This document shows positions 1 to 6,535 of a stretch of DNA of 9,106 bases, in pieces. This DNA is from CAYRGQ01 sp964444885 (GTDB lineage: Bacteria > Bacteroidota > Bacteroidia > Sphingobacteriales > Sphingobacteriaceae), in contig CAYUIZ010000117.1 of the NCBI GenBank assembly GCA_964444885.1, positions 1 through 9,106 on the forward strand. The letters run 5' to 3'. The notes under the pieces are model-generated. The model was not told where the DNA came from and did not search any database. It saw only the letters and a list, made by a program, of their open reading frames with translations. The translations under genes were made by a program, and so were the position numbers. Each line of letters opens with the position of its first letter. The first letter of the stretch is position 1.

Positions 1-54
1 AAGGGTAATTCCCAACGCGCTAAGCCACAGTGATTTCAATGCATTTTGTTTCAC
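1..54 (-). CDS. 5' end of a probable exported protein, truncated by window edge
   Basis: Reading leftward from a GTG at 54-52, the frame stays open to base 1 and encodes MKQNALKSLWLSALGITL. This is a short basic start followed by a hydrophobic stretch, as in a Sec signal peptide or first membrane helix. The frame is closed upstream by a TAA at 105-103, and GTG is the only usual start codon between that stop and the edge. A Bacteroidota-type -7 box (TATCTTTG) lies 4 nt before the GTG, which supports a gene starting here. GTG starts are uncommon in this phylum and there is no Shine-Dalgarno sequence. The gene is divergent from the EamA transporter. Only 18 codons are visible, so no function can be given, and the call could be chance. 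Confidence 0.5.
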   Translation of the reverse strand, partial: MKQNALKSLWLSALGITL

Positions 55-58
55 AAGG

Positions 59-66
59 CAAAGATA
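59..66 (-). promoter_or_regulatory. Candidate -7 promoter box TATCTTTG for the leftward gene
   Basis: Read on the minus strand, the bases are TATCTTTG, an exact match to the Bacteroidota -7 consensus TAnnTTTG used by the primary sigma factor. No clear TTTG or TTG is found 19-21 nt upstream. The box ends 4 nt before the proposed GTG, so transcription would begin at or next to the start codon, giving a leaderless or nearly leaderless message. Confidence 0.45.
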
Positions 67-230
67 GCGGATTTGTGCGAAGCGGATAACGTGGACTGAA
101 AATTAATATGCTAGGTCGGGCGTGACCGTGGGGCACACTACCTCGATCGACGTATTTTGTTTCCCACTTGTGCTGCTTGCCTTCCACAAAAAAGAATGTT
201 TAACTACCTTAGCCAACTGATTTGACGCGA

Positions 231-1127
231 ATGTTAAAAAATCCGTTGTCTGCCCCGGCCAGCACGGTCATTGCCGGGTTAGTGTTTGCCGTCTTGTGGG
301 GTTCTGCGTCTACCGCCACGAAGATCGGGTTGGAGTCTGCTCAGCCTTTTGTGATTGCTATCAGCCGTTTTGCCATGGCCGCCACGCTGATGTTGGTGTT
401 GGCACATGTTTTTTTGAAGTATCGATTGCCGCGCAAGCAAGAGTGGCGGTTGCTGTTTGTGTACGGACTGCTCAATGTAGGTATCTACTTGGGATTGTAT
501 GTCATCGCGTTGCAGAACGTGTCTGCCGGCCTGGCAGCGTTACTAGTCGCCACGAATCCCGTTCTGATTAGCCTGATCAGTACCCTATGGTTTCGGCAGC
601 CTTTTGGCGGGCGGATGGCGCTTAGCATTGCCTGTTGCATACTTGGCTTGCTGATCGTGGCGGTGCCGTTGGTGCAAGCGAGCTACACGACGCCCGGCGG
701 ATTGGCCATTTTATTGCTCAGCATGGCTTCTTATTCCGCTGGCGCAATTTACTTTGCGCGAACCTCCTGGAATGGACTAAATATGCTGGTCATCAATGGG
801 TGGCAGACTCTATTCGGCGGACTGTCGGTTCTGCCGATCGCTTTGCTGGTTTTTGAGCCAGCCCGCAATGTGTACGATGCTGGCTTCTGGCTGGCCACGT
901 TGTGGCTGGCACTACCCGTGTCGGTGGTAGCGGTCCTATTGTGGCAACACCTCTTGCGGGAGCATCCCGTCAAAGCTTCGTTTTGGCTGTTTCTTTGTCC
1001 GATAGCGGGTTTTGCCATTGCGGCGGTCGTGCTGGGCGAGCCCGTCACCTGGCATACGTGGGTGGGAGTTATCCTCGTGCTCACAGGCCTTTACATCGTA
1101 CAATGGCGGCGGCGCAGGCAGGCGTGA
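231..1127 (+). CDS. EamA/DMT-family transporter, ten-helix inner-membrane permease
   Basis: A 298-residue, very hydrophobic protein with about ten predicted membrane helices arranged as two repeated EamA halves (roughly residues 15-145 and 155-290). Typical drug/metabolite-transporter features are visible: W-G-S near residues 23-25 in the first helix, a conserved arginine in R-F in the second, a V-S-A-G-L-A-A-L-L segment followed by N-P in the fourth, and a short basic tail (W-R-R-R-R). Members export or import metabolites, amino acids or drugs; the substrate cannot be told from sequence. I chose ATG 231 over an in-frame TTG at 222, because both lack a Shine-Dalgarno sequence and ATG is the stronger start. 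The gene stands alone on this strand. Its stop lies 2 bp from the converging cdsA stop. Confidence 0.88.
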   Translation: MLKNPLSAPASTVIAGLVFAVLWGSASTATKIGLESAQPFVIAISRFAMAATLMLVLAHVFLKYRLPRKQEWRLLFVYGLLNVGIYLGLYVIALQNVSAGLAALLVATNPVLISLISTLWFRQPFGGRMALSIACCILGLLIVAVPLVQASYTTPGGLAILLLSMASYSAGAIYFARTSWNGLNMLVINGWQTLFGGLSVLPIALLVFEPARNVYDAGFWLATLWLALPVSVVAVLLWQHLLREHPVKASFWLFLCPIAGFAIAAVVLGEPVTWHTWVGVILVLTGLYIVQWRRRRQA

Positions 1128-1129
1128 AG

Positions 1130-1933
1130 CTAAATGAATAGGACGACGTAGAAGTATACCAAAGGAGCCGCCAGCAGGAGCCCGTCAAAGCGGTCAAGCA
1201 AACCGCCATGCCCGGGCAGTATATTGCCCGAGTCCTTCACTTGCAAGCTGCGCTTCAACATCGACTCCACCAAATCGCCGAGTGTGCCGAACGTGGAAAT
1301 CAGCACGGCAATTACCAGCCACTGGGGCAAGGTGAATACGGCAAAATAGTGCTGGACGATAACGGCCAGCACGAGCGCCAGGACGATGCCGCCCACTAGG
1401 CCTTCCCAGGTTTTGTTGGGCGATATGCGTTCAAAAAGCTTGTGCTTGCCCCACGTACGCCCTGCCAGGTAGGCACCCGTATCATTGGCCCAGAGAATGA
1501 GCAGAAAGCCCAAGGGTATGCGGTAGTTGTACCGGCCTTCAACAAAGGCCAGCGCAAGGAAAAAGATGAACGGCAAGACAACATAGACCAGTCCTAAAAA
1601 CGTGAAACCGATGCTGGAAAAGGGTTTTGCCGATTTGCCAAACAGTTCGGCGATAAAGACCGCTGGGAATAAGGGGATCAGCCAAATTAAGTAGGCGAGG
1701 GAAAAGATCAATCCGTATTGGTAGGCGGCAACCGTCCCAAAAAGCGCCACGGCCAAGGTAATCCCTAATGAACGGCCGGCCATCGAGATGCGAGGCGATA
1801 CCATTTGGTAAAACTCGCCAGCGCACCAAGCGCTCAGCAGGAGGAAAAAGACGGTGAACGCATGCGCGCTGACCAATACGGCAGCCAACATGACTGCCAC
1901 AAAAAAGAGTGCCGTTATCGCGCGAACTTTCAT
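1130..1933 (-). CDS. cdsA: Phosphatidate cytidylyltransferase (CDP-diacylglycerol synthase)
   Basis: CdsA makes CDP-diacylglycerol and pyrophosphate from CTP and phosphatidate at the inner membrane, the branch point of phospholipid synthesis. The 267-residue protein is of normal family length and mostly membrane helices. Its C-terminal part holds the family signature at residues 224-250: S-M-L-K-R, then K233-D234, then H-G-G-L-L-D-R-F-D, which includes the metal- and substrate-binding acidic residues. Two further conserved blocks are visible: N-D-T-G-A-Y (150-155) and S-P-N-K-T-W-E-G (171-178). It is the last gene of a minus-strand operon, starting only 4 bp after the DUF2007 stop, so it is probably cotranscribed and perhaps translationally coupled. 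No Shine-Dalgarno sequence is evident. No terminator is visible after it, since the EamA gene begins within 2 bp. Confidence 0.97.
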   Translation of the reverse strand: MKVRAITALFFVAVMLAAVLVSAHAFTVFFLLLSAWCAGEFYQMVSPRISMAGRSLGITLAVALFGTVAAYQYGLIFSLAYLIWLIPLFPAVFIAELFGKSAKPFSSIGFTFLGLVYVVLPFIFFLALAFVEGRYNYRIPLGFLLILWANDTGAYLAGRTWGKHKLFERISPNKTWEGLVGGIVLALVLAVIVQHYFAVFTLPQWLVIAVLISTFGTLGDLVESMLKRSLQVKDSGNILPGHGGLLDRFDGLLLAAPLVYFYVVLFI

Positions 1934-1937
1934 GGGG

Positions 1938-2144
1938 CTAGGCTGTGCCGTTATCGGCCATTAATCGCAATGCAGTTTCTTCCTGTTGCTCGTGAACGTA
2001 CAACTCTACCGTCCCGATATTGTAAGGTGATATCTGCTTATTCATCAGCACGGCGTGCACCTCATTCTCCAACAGCATCTGCTTGATGATTTCGGCTTCC
2101 ATCAGGTTGGTCGTCGACAAAATTTTCTTCCAGTTCTTTTCCAT
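1938..2144 (-). CDS. Small DUF2007-family protein (putative signal-transducing)
   Basis: A 68-residue soluble protein with no signal peptide or membrane segment. The pattern fits DUF2007: W5 near the start, I-L-S-T-T-N-L-M-E-A-E-I-I-K-Q-M-L-L-E-N as a helix, V-H-A-V-L-M-N-K as a strand, then V-E-L-Y-V and a terminal helix. The family has an alpha-beta fold resembling the PII regulatory protein and is often labelled putative signal transducer; its ligand and partner are not established. It sits between a CPBP protease (2 bp upstream) and cdsA (4 bp downstream). That spacing suggests one transcript and possibly a role in membrane-lipid or protease control, which is inference from context. The start codon is preceded by AAAGAAA, a weak ribosome-binding site. 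Confidence 0.85.
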   Translation of the reverse strand: MEKNWKKILSTTNLMEAEIIKQMLLENEVHAVLMNKQISPYNIGTVELYVHEQQEETALRLMADNGTA

Positions 2145-2146
2145 AA

Positions 2147-3091
2147 TTAATTTCTTTGGGTCTGCGCGGTCTTACGGTATTGGTACAACAATACGGTTGC
2201 CATGGCTACACTCAGCAAGTATACGTAAAACGGGATTTGATCGCCAAAATTAATCTCTTCCAGCCCTTTGCCCTGGCGTTGCAGGTAAAAAGCCGATAGT
2301 GTAGCCGCCGCGTTGTTCAGAAAATGGGCGAAAATGGGCAGCCAGATATTCTTTCCCCAAAACAGGAGATAACCGAACAGGGCACCCAGCAGCATCCTAG
2401 GCAAAAAGCCGTAAAACTGCATGTGTATGGCGCTGAATATGATGGCACAAACCCAGATGGCGACATGCGGACTGCGGAACCACCGGATCAGGATGCCCTG
2501 CAAGCACCCCCTGAACAGAAATTCCTCGCCAATAGCGGGGATGACGGCGATCACTACCAAATTAATCAGCAGGCCAGCGTAGGTGGTGTCTGCCAAGAAA
2601 AGGTGCGTGAGCTTTTCCATCTTTAGTTCCTGCTCCTGCATCCAGGCCTCTAGGCCGGCAAGTGCTGCAGGCAGGCGCATGGCCTCGTTCAGCTGTATGC
2701 TCAGTTCGATAATCGGCGCCGCGAAAAACATGAGGGCGATGACGATTAGCCACAGCGAGGGGGGCACGGGTGCCGTATGGTTCAAGTAGACGCTTCGCCT
2801 CCGTTCTAGCAACGGCAAGAGCAGGGGAGGCAAGACAAACATGCCGATGCTTGATCCGGCCTGGATGACCTTCAGTGCGGCGGCATTGGTGCCTGCGCCC
2901 TCCATGGTGGCCATCAAGTCACTGAGGCTCGCCACGTTGGTCGTTGCCAAGGCAATGAAAATCGACAGTCCGCCGAATACGAAATATCCCACGGCCATCA
3001 AAAACAGCAGGAGGATAAGGGATACGCCCGGATGGTTGGGCTGTACCGTATACTGCCCGCCGTTGAACCCTGGATGCTCGTCTATGCGCAT
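2147..3091 (-). CDS. CPBP-family intramembrane metalloprotease (Rce1/abortive-infection type)
   Basis: A 314-residue integral membrane protein with the three CPBP motifs in order: E189-E190-F-L-F-R194 (EExxxR), F219-S-A-I-H223 (FxxxH) and H256-F-L-N-N260 (HxxxN). These residues bind the metal and catalyse cleavage within membranes in Rce1-type CAAX proteases. About eight hydrophobic segments are visible. Bacterial members act in bacteriocin self-immunity, protein processing or unknown roles; the substrate here is unknown. The frame stays open to a TTG at 3295, but the extra 68 residues are polar, have no start signal and look non-coding. I therefore start at ATG 3091, followed by M-R-I-D-E-H-P-G-F-N, a plausible cytoplasmic tail before the first helix. 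It is the first gene of the CPBP-DUF2007-cdsA operon and is divergent from the aspartyl protease gene. Confidence 0.9.
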   Translation of the reverse strand: MRIDEHPGFNGGQYTVQPNHPGVSLILLLFLMAVGYFVFGGLSIFIALATTNVASLSDLMATMEGAGTNAAALKVIQAGSSIGMFVLPPLLLPLLERRRSVYLNHTAPVPPSLWLIVIALMFFAAPIIELSIQLNEAMRLPAALAGLEAWMQEQELKMEKLTHLFLADTTYAGLLINLVVIAVIPAIGEEFLFRGCLQGILIRWFRSPHVAIWVCAIIFSAIHMQFYGFLPRMLLGALFGYLLFWGKNIWLPIFAHFLNNAAATLSAFYLQRQGKGLEEINFGDQIPFYVYLLSVAMATVLLYQYRKTAQTQRN

Positions 3092-3248
3092 AGATTGAAA
3101 TATGCGGTGAAGATAAGGATTGCTGCGCGTTATTCGAAATGCCGATGCGGGCCTTGACCGCCCCCAAAGGGCTTGTTTTTTGACATCCCAGACGGTGGCT
3201 CGTGTATGAATATCCACAAAATCAGGGTCGCATTTTGCTGCCGCAAGC

Positions 3249-3279
3249 TTGGTGCGGCTGGATGTTTTCCGTATATTTG
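3249..3279 (+). promoter_or_regulatory. Candidate Bacteroidota promoter for the aspartyl protease gene
   Basis: A TTG at 3249-3251 and TATATTTG at 3272-3279 match the -33 (TTTG/TTG) and -7 (TAnnTTTG) elements with a 20-nt spacer, the usual distance. Transcription would start near 3284-3286, giving a leader of about 30 nt that contains the strong ribosome-binding site. It lies in the 225-bp gap between the divergent CPBP and protease genes. On the other strand I found no clear TAnnTTTG box for the CPBP operon, only a partial TATCTTCA about 20 bp before its ATG. Confidence 0.6.
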
Positions 3280-3305
3280 ATAGTACGGAAACCAATTAAA
3301 CAGAA

Positions 3306-3311
3306 AGGAGG
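3306..3311 (+). promoter_or_regulatory. Perfect Shine-Dalgarno AGGAGG, 5 nt before ATG 3317
   Basis: The sequence AAAGGAGGG directly before the aspartyl protease start is a complete anti-16S match with good spacing, and it fixes ATG 3317 as the start. Such sites are uncommon in Bacteroidota, where initiation depends little on this pairing. Apart from the response regulator (AGGAG), no other gene in the window has a clear one. Confidence 0.8.
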
Positions 3312-3316
3312 GCTCG

Positions 3317-4513
3317 ATGACGACCCTCAGATTCATTTACGCCATGCTGATGCTGTGTGCATGCCCAACGGGGGTGCGCGCTCAGGAAATTTTTACGCCT
3401 CCGCCCGCCCAGCATGTGACCACGGTGCCTTTCCGGTTCGTTGCCGAGAGTGTGGTTTTGGTCAAAGGACTTCTGCTGGGCCACACGGATACCCTGTCCT
3501 TTGTGCTGGATACGGGCAGCAGCGGTATTTCGTTGGACTCGACTGTCGCGAGCCACTTGGGCCTGGTTCCCGAACCGAGCGAAATCAGCATACGCGGCAT
3601 TGCGGGCATCCGCAAGGCATTCTTCCTCTATAACCAGCAGCTACAGCTCGGTGAGGAGCTGATCGACAGCCTCAATTTCCATATTAACGATTACGAATTC
3701 CTGTCCTACGTCTATGGCGAACGGATCGACGGCGTGATCGGTTATGGGCTGTTCAGCCGGTATATTGTGAAAGTGAATTACGACAGCATGACGATGGAAC
3801 TGCACACCATCGGCACCCTTCGTTATCCCCGTGGCGGGCATCTGCTGCGGCCGTTTATTCGCACGCTTCCGGTGCATACTGCCCAACTTCGCGACAACCG
3901 CCCGATTTCAGCGCGTTTTCTCTTCGATGTGGGCGCCGGCCTGCCGTTGATCCTGACAGAAGATTTTGTCGCAGACAGCGCGGTCTTGCGGAGGGGGCGG
4001 AAGCGGTTCCCCATCCATGCGCATGGCGTGGGCGGACGGCTGCACATGGACTTGACGCTTGTCCGCAATTTCAAAATCGGGCCTTACCGGTTTCGAAAAG
4101 TGCCCGCAATGCTCTTCGACGATGAGTTTAATGTGACGTCGTATCCCTATCTGGGCGGTTTGATTGGCAACCAGATTCTCAAACGCTTCAACCTTGTCCT
4201 TAATTATCCCGCACGCGAAATCCACCTCCAGCCCAATAGCCTTTTCCGCGAGCCGTTTTCATACATCTATTCCGGTCTGGAGCTGTATGCCATCGACGGC
4301 AGTATTGCGGTAGGCTCGGTCGTGAAGGGGTCGCCTGCGGATATTGCGGGCCTGCGCGAGGGCGACATCGTCATCGCCGTCGACAACAATGTCAGTCAGG
4401 ACTTTGCCGAGTATAAGCGCTTGCTGATGTACGGCCGCCGCCGCGTGCCGATGATCGTCAGCCGAAACGGTGTGCTGGAGTCGCTGACGATAAAGTTACA
4501 GCGGCTGAGGTAG
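3317..4513 (+). CDS. Secreted two-lobed retropepsin-like aspartyl protease with C-terminal PDZ domain
   Basis: A 398-residue protein with an N-terminal signal peptide (hydrophobic residues 5-20, likely cleaved after V-R-A22). Two similar protease lobes follow. The first carries the canonical F-V-L-D65-T-G-S-S-G motif with D-G-V-I-G-Y-G near 138-144. The second carries F-L-F-D204-V-G-A-G with L-G-G-L-I-G-N-Q near 279-286. Residues from about 318 to 396 form a PDZ domain (V-V-K-G-S-P-A-D-I-A-G-L-R-E-G-D-I-V). This matches a family of PDZ-linked aspartyl proteases common in Bacteroidota, presumably periplasmic or surface-exposed. The threonine normally following the catalytic aspartate is valine in lobe two, so activity is likely but unproven. 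An alternative lipoprotein reading (C16 after L-C-A) is weaker. The gene appears monocistronic, with its own promoter and a strong ribosome-binding site. Confidence 0.87.
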   Translation: MTTLRFIYAMLMLCACPTGVRAQEIFTPPPAQHVTTVPFRFVAESVVLVKGLLLGHTDTLSFVLDTGSSGISLDSTVASHLGLVPEPSEISIRGIAGIRKAFFLYNQQLQLGEELIDSLNFHINDYEFLSYVYGERIDGVIGYGLFSRYIVKVNYDSMTMELHTIGTLRYPRGGHLLRPFIRTLPVHTAQLRDNRPISARFLFDVGAGLPLILTEDFVADSAVLRRGRKRFPIHAHGVGGRLHMDLTLVRNFKIGPYRFRKVPAMLFDDEFNVTSYPYLGGLIGNQILKRFNLVLNYPAREIHLQPNSLFREPFSYIYSGLELYAIDGSIAVGSVVKGSPADIAGLREGDIVIAVDNNVSQDFAEYKRLLMYGRRRVPMIVSRNGVLESLTIKLQRLR

Positions 4514-4566
4514 TCCGCAAAAGAGAGAAGTCCTTTTTAACCTGTCCCGACTTGGCAAAATGCCTA

Positions 4567-4586
4567 GGAAACCGCATGGCGTTTCC
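4567..4586. repeat. Short inverted repeat GGAAAC/GTTTCC after the protease gene
   Basis: GGAAAC (4567-4572) and GTTTCC (4581-4586) can form a 6-bp stem over an 8-nt loop, with two more pairs possible inside. It lies 53 bp after the protease stop. No T-run follows on the plus strand, so it is not a typical intrinsic terminator. It may be an operator or RNA-stabilising hairpin, or chance. Confidence 0.3.
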
Positions 4587-4650
4587 GGCCAATCTCGAAA
4601 AAACCTTGTCCACGTATCCGTTATTGGCGATTATTTGCCCTTTTACGCGT

Positions 4651-4666
4651 GTTAAAAATTGTTAAA
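4651..4666. promoter_or_regulatory. Tandem direct repeat GTTAAA-N4-GTTAAA upstream of the sensor kinase (possible OmpR-family operator)
   Basis: Two identical hexamers, GTTAAA at 4651-4656 and 4661-4666, are spaced by AATT, a period of 10 bp (TTTAAC-N4-TTTAAC on the other strand). OmpR/PhoB-type regulators bind as head-to-tail dimers to direct repeats spaced by about one helical turn, and the gene pair just downstream encodes such a regulator. The repeat ends 26 bp before the -7 box, just upstream of where a -33 element would sit, a position suited to activation. A further single TTTAAC occurs at 4536-4541. Binding is inference. Confidence 0.4.
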
Positions 4667-4692
4667 TGGTCGCCCTAACGATGTAGTTCTCG

Positions 4693-4700
4693 TAGATTTG
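4693..4700 (+). promoter_or_regulatory. Candidate -7 promoter box TAGATTTG, 5 nt before the kinase ATG
   Basis: An exact TAnnTTTG match. Transcription would start about 5-7 nt after the box, at or beside ATG 4706, so the kinase message would be nearly leaderless. No TTG is present 19-21 nt upstream, which is compatible with an activator-dependent promoter. The bases AGGA touching the ATG are too close to act as a Shine-Dalgarno sequence. Confidence 0.5.
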
Positions 4701-4705
4701 TAGGA

Positions 4706-6526
4706 ATGAAGCGCCGGAACATCGCATTGATCGTAGGATTGATGGCCGTTGCCCTGTTGGGGGTGATGGCCATGCAGTACTATTTCATCCGGCAGTCCTA
4801 CGCCCAAAAATCACAGCTTTTTGATGAATCCGTGCGTGCCTCGTTGACTGTCGTTGCGTCTAAAGCCGAGAAGCGCGAGGTGAGCGAATATGCGCGCACC
4901 CAGCAAAAAAAGCGGGAGGAGTTTGAACGCGAGCAGCGCAAACTGGAAGACCAATGGCGGATCAAGACCGAGATCGAAAGGAAACGGAAAGAGCAAGATG
5001 ACGTGCTTCAGGTATTCAGCGAACAGGAATACGACCTTAACCGACAATATCCGTGGGTAGTGCCCATCGAGAATGATTTTTTTGAAACCTATATTAATAT
5101 ACCGCAAAACCGCGATCTGGTGACCGTCACCTTCCAACCCGTGCGGTTTGGCGACGGCATGGTGGAGCATGATATTGAGGTGTTTGCTACGCGGCCGGCC
5201 GCCCATACGGTGCGTGCAAAGGACGACAGCTTGCGCTATTTGGTGTTTCGGAGCATCAATCCCTATGGTCCGTTGACCCTCGATTTTGATATCAAAGCGC
5301 TGCCGCCGCGGGTGGATGTCCGCCTGGAGCGCGAAATCCGGGGTTTGGAAAGAGAGCTGGCGTTGTTGCAGGCACAAACATTTCTGGATACCATTGCCGT
5401 TATGGGCGGCAAGAATCCAGCACTGTTTCATGATTATTCCATCGGGGTGGAGCTGGCGCAGAAACCGCTGTCCGAACGAATCGATATTCGCTACATCAAA
5501 GACGAGCTCACTGACGAGCTGCGGAGCAGGGGCGTCATTTCGCCCTTCAACCTGCAGGTACGCGACGATAATACCATTCTGTACCAGTTTGCTTCGTTTG
5601 GGCCGGGGGTATCGCCGGAACAACACGCCGAAAACAGTTATTCCGCCAGGCTATTTCCCGAGGATCTGGACCGCTCCACCGGCTTGTTGACCGTGTCGTT
5701 CCCCAATAAGGACGCTATCCTGATGAGCAACATGTCGATGATGCTCTTGTCATCGGGTGCCCTACTGCTGATTTTGATCGGGAGTTTTGCCTATACCCTC
5801 TTCATCGTGCTCCGGCAGAAAAAAATGTCGGAGATGAAGAGCGATTTCATCAACAACATGACGCACGAGTTCAAGACGCCCGTAGCGACCATCATGATAG
5901 CCAGCGAAACGCTGCGCGATCCGGAAATCGTCGCCGACGAAACGCGCATCAGCCGCCTGGCCAATATCATTTATGACGAAAACGTGCGGTTGGGCAACCA
6001 TATTGAGCGGGTACTGAATATCGCCCGCATCGAAAAAGAAAACTTGCGCCTGGATTGGCAAACGGTAAATGTCAACGAATTGGTGAAAGCCGTCGTGGAG
6101 AGTATGGACCTTCAGTTCAAAAAAAATAACGTCACGCTGAGCATGTCGCTGGAGGCCGACCCAGCGTTGGTGCGCGGAGACGAGCTTCACCTGTCTAACG
6201 TGTTTTTTAACCTCGTCGACAATGCGATCAAGTACAGCCGGGAAAACCCTGAAATAGCGATTGCCACAAAAAATACCCCGAAGCAAATCAGCATCATCGT
6301 ATCGGACAACGGAATCGGGATGGGACGCGACCAGCTTTCGAAAATATTCGAGCAGTTCTATCGGGTTCCGACAGGCAACCGGCACGATGTCAAGGGTTTC
6401 GGTTTGGGGCTGTCGTATGTTAGTGACATGGTCAAACGACTGGGCGGCAAAGTGCTCGTCAAGAGCGAAAAAGAAAAGGGTACGACTTTTGAAGTCGTTT
6501 TGCCGTTGCACAAGGATAATTCGTAA
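4706..6526 (+). CDS. Sensor histidine kinase, RprX-like, partner of the downstream response regulator
   Basis: A 606-residue membrane kinase. Helix one (about 5-26) and helix two (about 345-369) enclose a large periplasmic region of roughly 315 residues with no family I recognise. It begins with a highly charged predicted coiled coil (53-101) and has a second amphipathic helix at 203-226. The kinase core follows helix two with no clear HAMP domain. The dimerisation box contains H387 in M-T-H-E-F-K-T-P, the predicted phosphorylation site. ATP-binding motifs are the N box N-L-V-D-N-A-I-K-Y (502-510), G1 D-N-G-I-G-M (534-539), an F box at F548-F551, and G2 G-F-G-L-G-L-S (564-570). All catalytic motifs are intact. 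The architecture resembles RprX of Bacteroides; the signal is unknown. A response regulator gene follows 96 bp downstream. Confidence 0.93.
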   Translation: MKRRNIALIVGLMAVALLGVMAMQYYFIRQSYAQKSQLFDESVRASLTVVASKAEKREVSEYARTQQKKREEFEREQRKLEDQWRIKTEIERKRKEQDDVLQVFSEQEYDLNRQYPWVVPIENDFFETYINIPQNRDLVTVTFQPVRFGDGMVEHDIEVFATRPAAHTVRAKDDSLRYLVFRSINPYGPLTLDFDIKALPPRVDVRLEREIRGLERELALLQAQTFLDTIAVMGGKNPALFHDYSIGVELAQKPLSERIDIRYIKDELTDELRSRGVISPFNLQVRDDNTILYQFASFGPGVSPEQHAENSYSARLFPEDLDRSTGLLTVSFPNKDAILMSNMSMMLLSSGALLLILIGSFAYTLFIVLRQKKMSEMKSDFINNMTHEFKTPVATIMIASETLRDPEIVADETRISRLANIIYDENVRLGNHIERVLNIARIEKENLRLDWQTVNVNELVKAVVESMDLQFKKNNVTLSMSLEADPALVRGDELHLSNVFFNLVDNAIKYSRENPEIAIATKNTPKQISIIVSDNGIGMGRDQLSKIFEQFYRVPTGNRHDVKGFGLGLSYVSDMVKRLGGKVLVKSEKEKGTTFEVVLPLHKDNS

Positions 6527-6535
6527 CCGCTATCC

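Noticed and set aside
43..163. Repeated 10-mer ATTTTGTTTC at 43-52 and 154-163
   Set aside because: Only one short AT-rich match, with no phasing to a promoter or start; likely coincidence. The second copy includes TATTTTG, one base short of a proper -7 box.
3092..3295. N-terminal extension of the CPBP protease back to a TTG at 3295
   Set aside because: The 68 extra residues are polar and unlike the family, the TTG has no ribosome-binding site, and the extension would cover the promoter of the divergent protease gene. ATG 3091 gives a normal protein.
3202..3633. 143-codon plus-strand frame overlapping the aspartyl protease start
   Set aside because: It runs out of frame through the promoter, ribosome-binding site and signal peptide of the real gene and shows no domain.
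4561..4600. Intrinsic terminator after the aspartyl protease gene
   Set aside because: The GGAAAC/GTTTCC stem is weak and is followed by GGCCAATC rather than a T-run.
4811..5626. 271-codon open frame on the minus strand inside the kinase gene
   Set aside because: It is antisense to a well-supported kinase coding region and has no recognisable domain, promoter or ribosome-binding site; its length is a by-product of codon bias.
5762..6511. 249-codon minus-strand frame opposite the kinase core
   Set aside because: It mirrors the conserved catalytic motifs on the plus strand and shows no independent protein character.
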